Shown here one piece after another: positions 5,279 through 5,375 of a DNA stretch of 5,375 nt. The stretch's first letter is position 1. Every line of letters starts with the position of its first letter. Both the position numbers and the translations under genes were made by a program. Under the pieces are notes generated by a model. That model had not been told where the DNA came from. It did not search any database and was given only the letters and a program-made list of their open reading frames with translations. Origin of the DNA: CAZWUK01 sp964636685 (GTDB lineage: Bacteria; Bacillota; Clostridia; Christensenellales; CAG-138); assembly GCA_964636685.1 (NCBI GenBank), contig CAZWUK010000107.1, forward strand, positions 1-5,375, in the 5' to 3' direction.

Positions 5279-5325
5279 CGTTTCACTGTGGCATTTGTTT
5301 GAATAATTGGCAACGGGTATGCAAA

Positions 5326-5352
5326 GAACCGCGCTCCGTTTGAGCGCGGTTC
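5326..5352 (-). terminator. Strong hairpin terminator, probably for a gene right of the window
   Basis: GAACCGCGCTC and GAGCGCGGTTC form a perfect 11-bp stem with a 5-base loop. On the minus strand it is preceded by A-rich sequence and followed by TTTGC; on the plus strand CTGTTTGTGTGCTTTT follows. No plus-strand gene precedes it, so a leftward gene beyond the right edge is the best owner. It would also shield the lipoprotein gene from read-through. Confidence 0.75.
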
Positions 5353-5375
5353 CTGTTTGTGTGCTTTTGCGGGTC

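Overview
The window looks like chromosomal DNA of a moderately GC-rich member of the Clostridia (Bacillota). The reasons are strong AGGAG-type ribosome binding sites, extended -10 promoters, short Rho-independent terminators, a long U32 protein of the type common in gut Clostridia, and a Tn916-style integrase remnant. The genus cannot be fixed from the sequence. The left 0.3 kb is clearly AT-rich, the integrase fragment is intermediate, and everything after about 1540 is GC-rich.

Left part (1-1000) is mobile-element debris. A gene running leftwards off the window edge (1-156, minus) encodes a Cys-rich, probably zinc-binding N-terminus like those found with insertion sequences. Its ribosome binding site and start codon sit inside a perfect 9-bp hairpin. 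Its upstream region abuts the C-terminal half of a tyrosine recombinase (327-938), which has lost its N-terminal domains and first catalytic arginine, so an insertion probably cut it. Two minus-strand terminators lie between the recombinase and a tRNA gene.

Middle part (998-1540) holds an intact tRNA-Leu(CAA) on the minus strand, with its 3' end facing the recombinase: the usual attachment-site geometry. About 150 bp upstream lies a 5' half of a second tRNA-Leu(CAA), broken at the anticodon loop. The sequence upstream of both copies is also recognisably related, so this is a decayed tandem tRNA block. Divergent promoters probably separate the tRNA block from the next gene.

Right part (1540-5375) is the ordinary chromosome. 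It contains a 679-residue U32-family protein (RlhA/YrrO-like, with an extra C-terminal four-Cys site) that starts at TTG and ends at a strong terminator; a 370-bp gap with a possible structured segment and a promoter; a 200-residue protein with a sigma-factor region 2-like N-terminus, a proline-rich linker and one membrane helix; and, convergent to it, a 182-residue lipoprotein of unknown function. A final hairpin at 5326-5352 probably ends a gene outside the window.

No complete new system is visible. The most unusual items are the membrane-anchored sigma-like protein with altered core-binding residues, the half-tRNA duplication at an integration site, and the hairpin-sequestered start of the leftmost gene.
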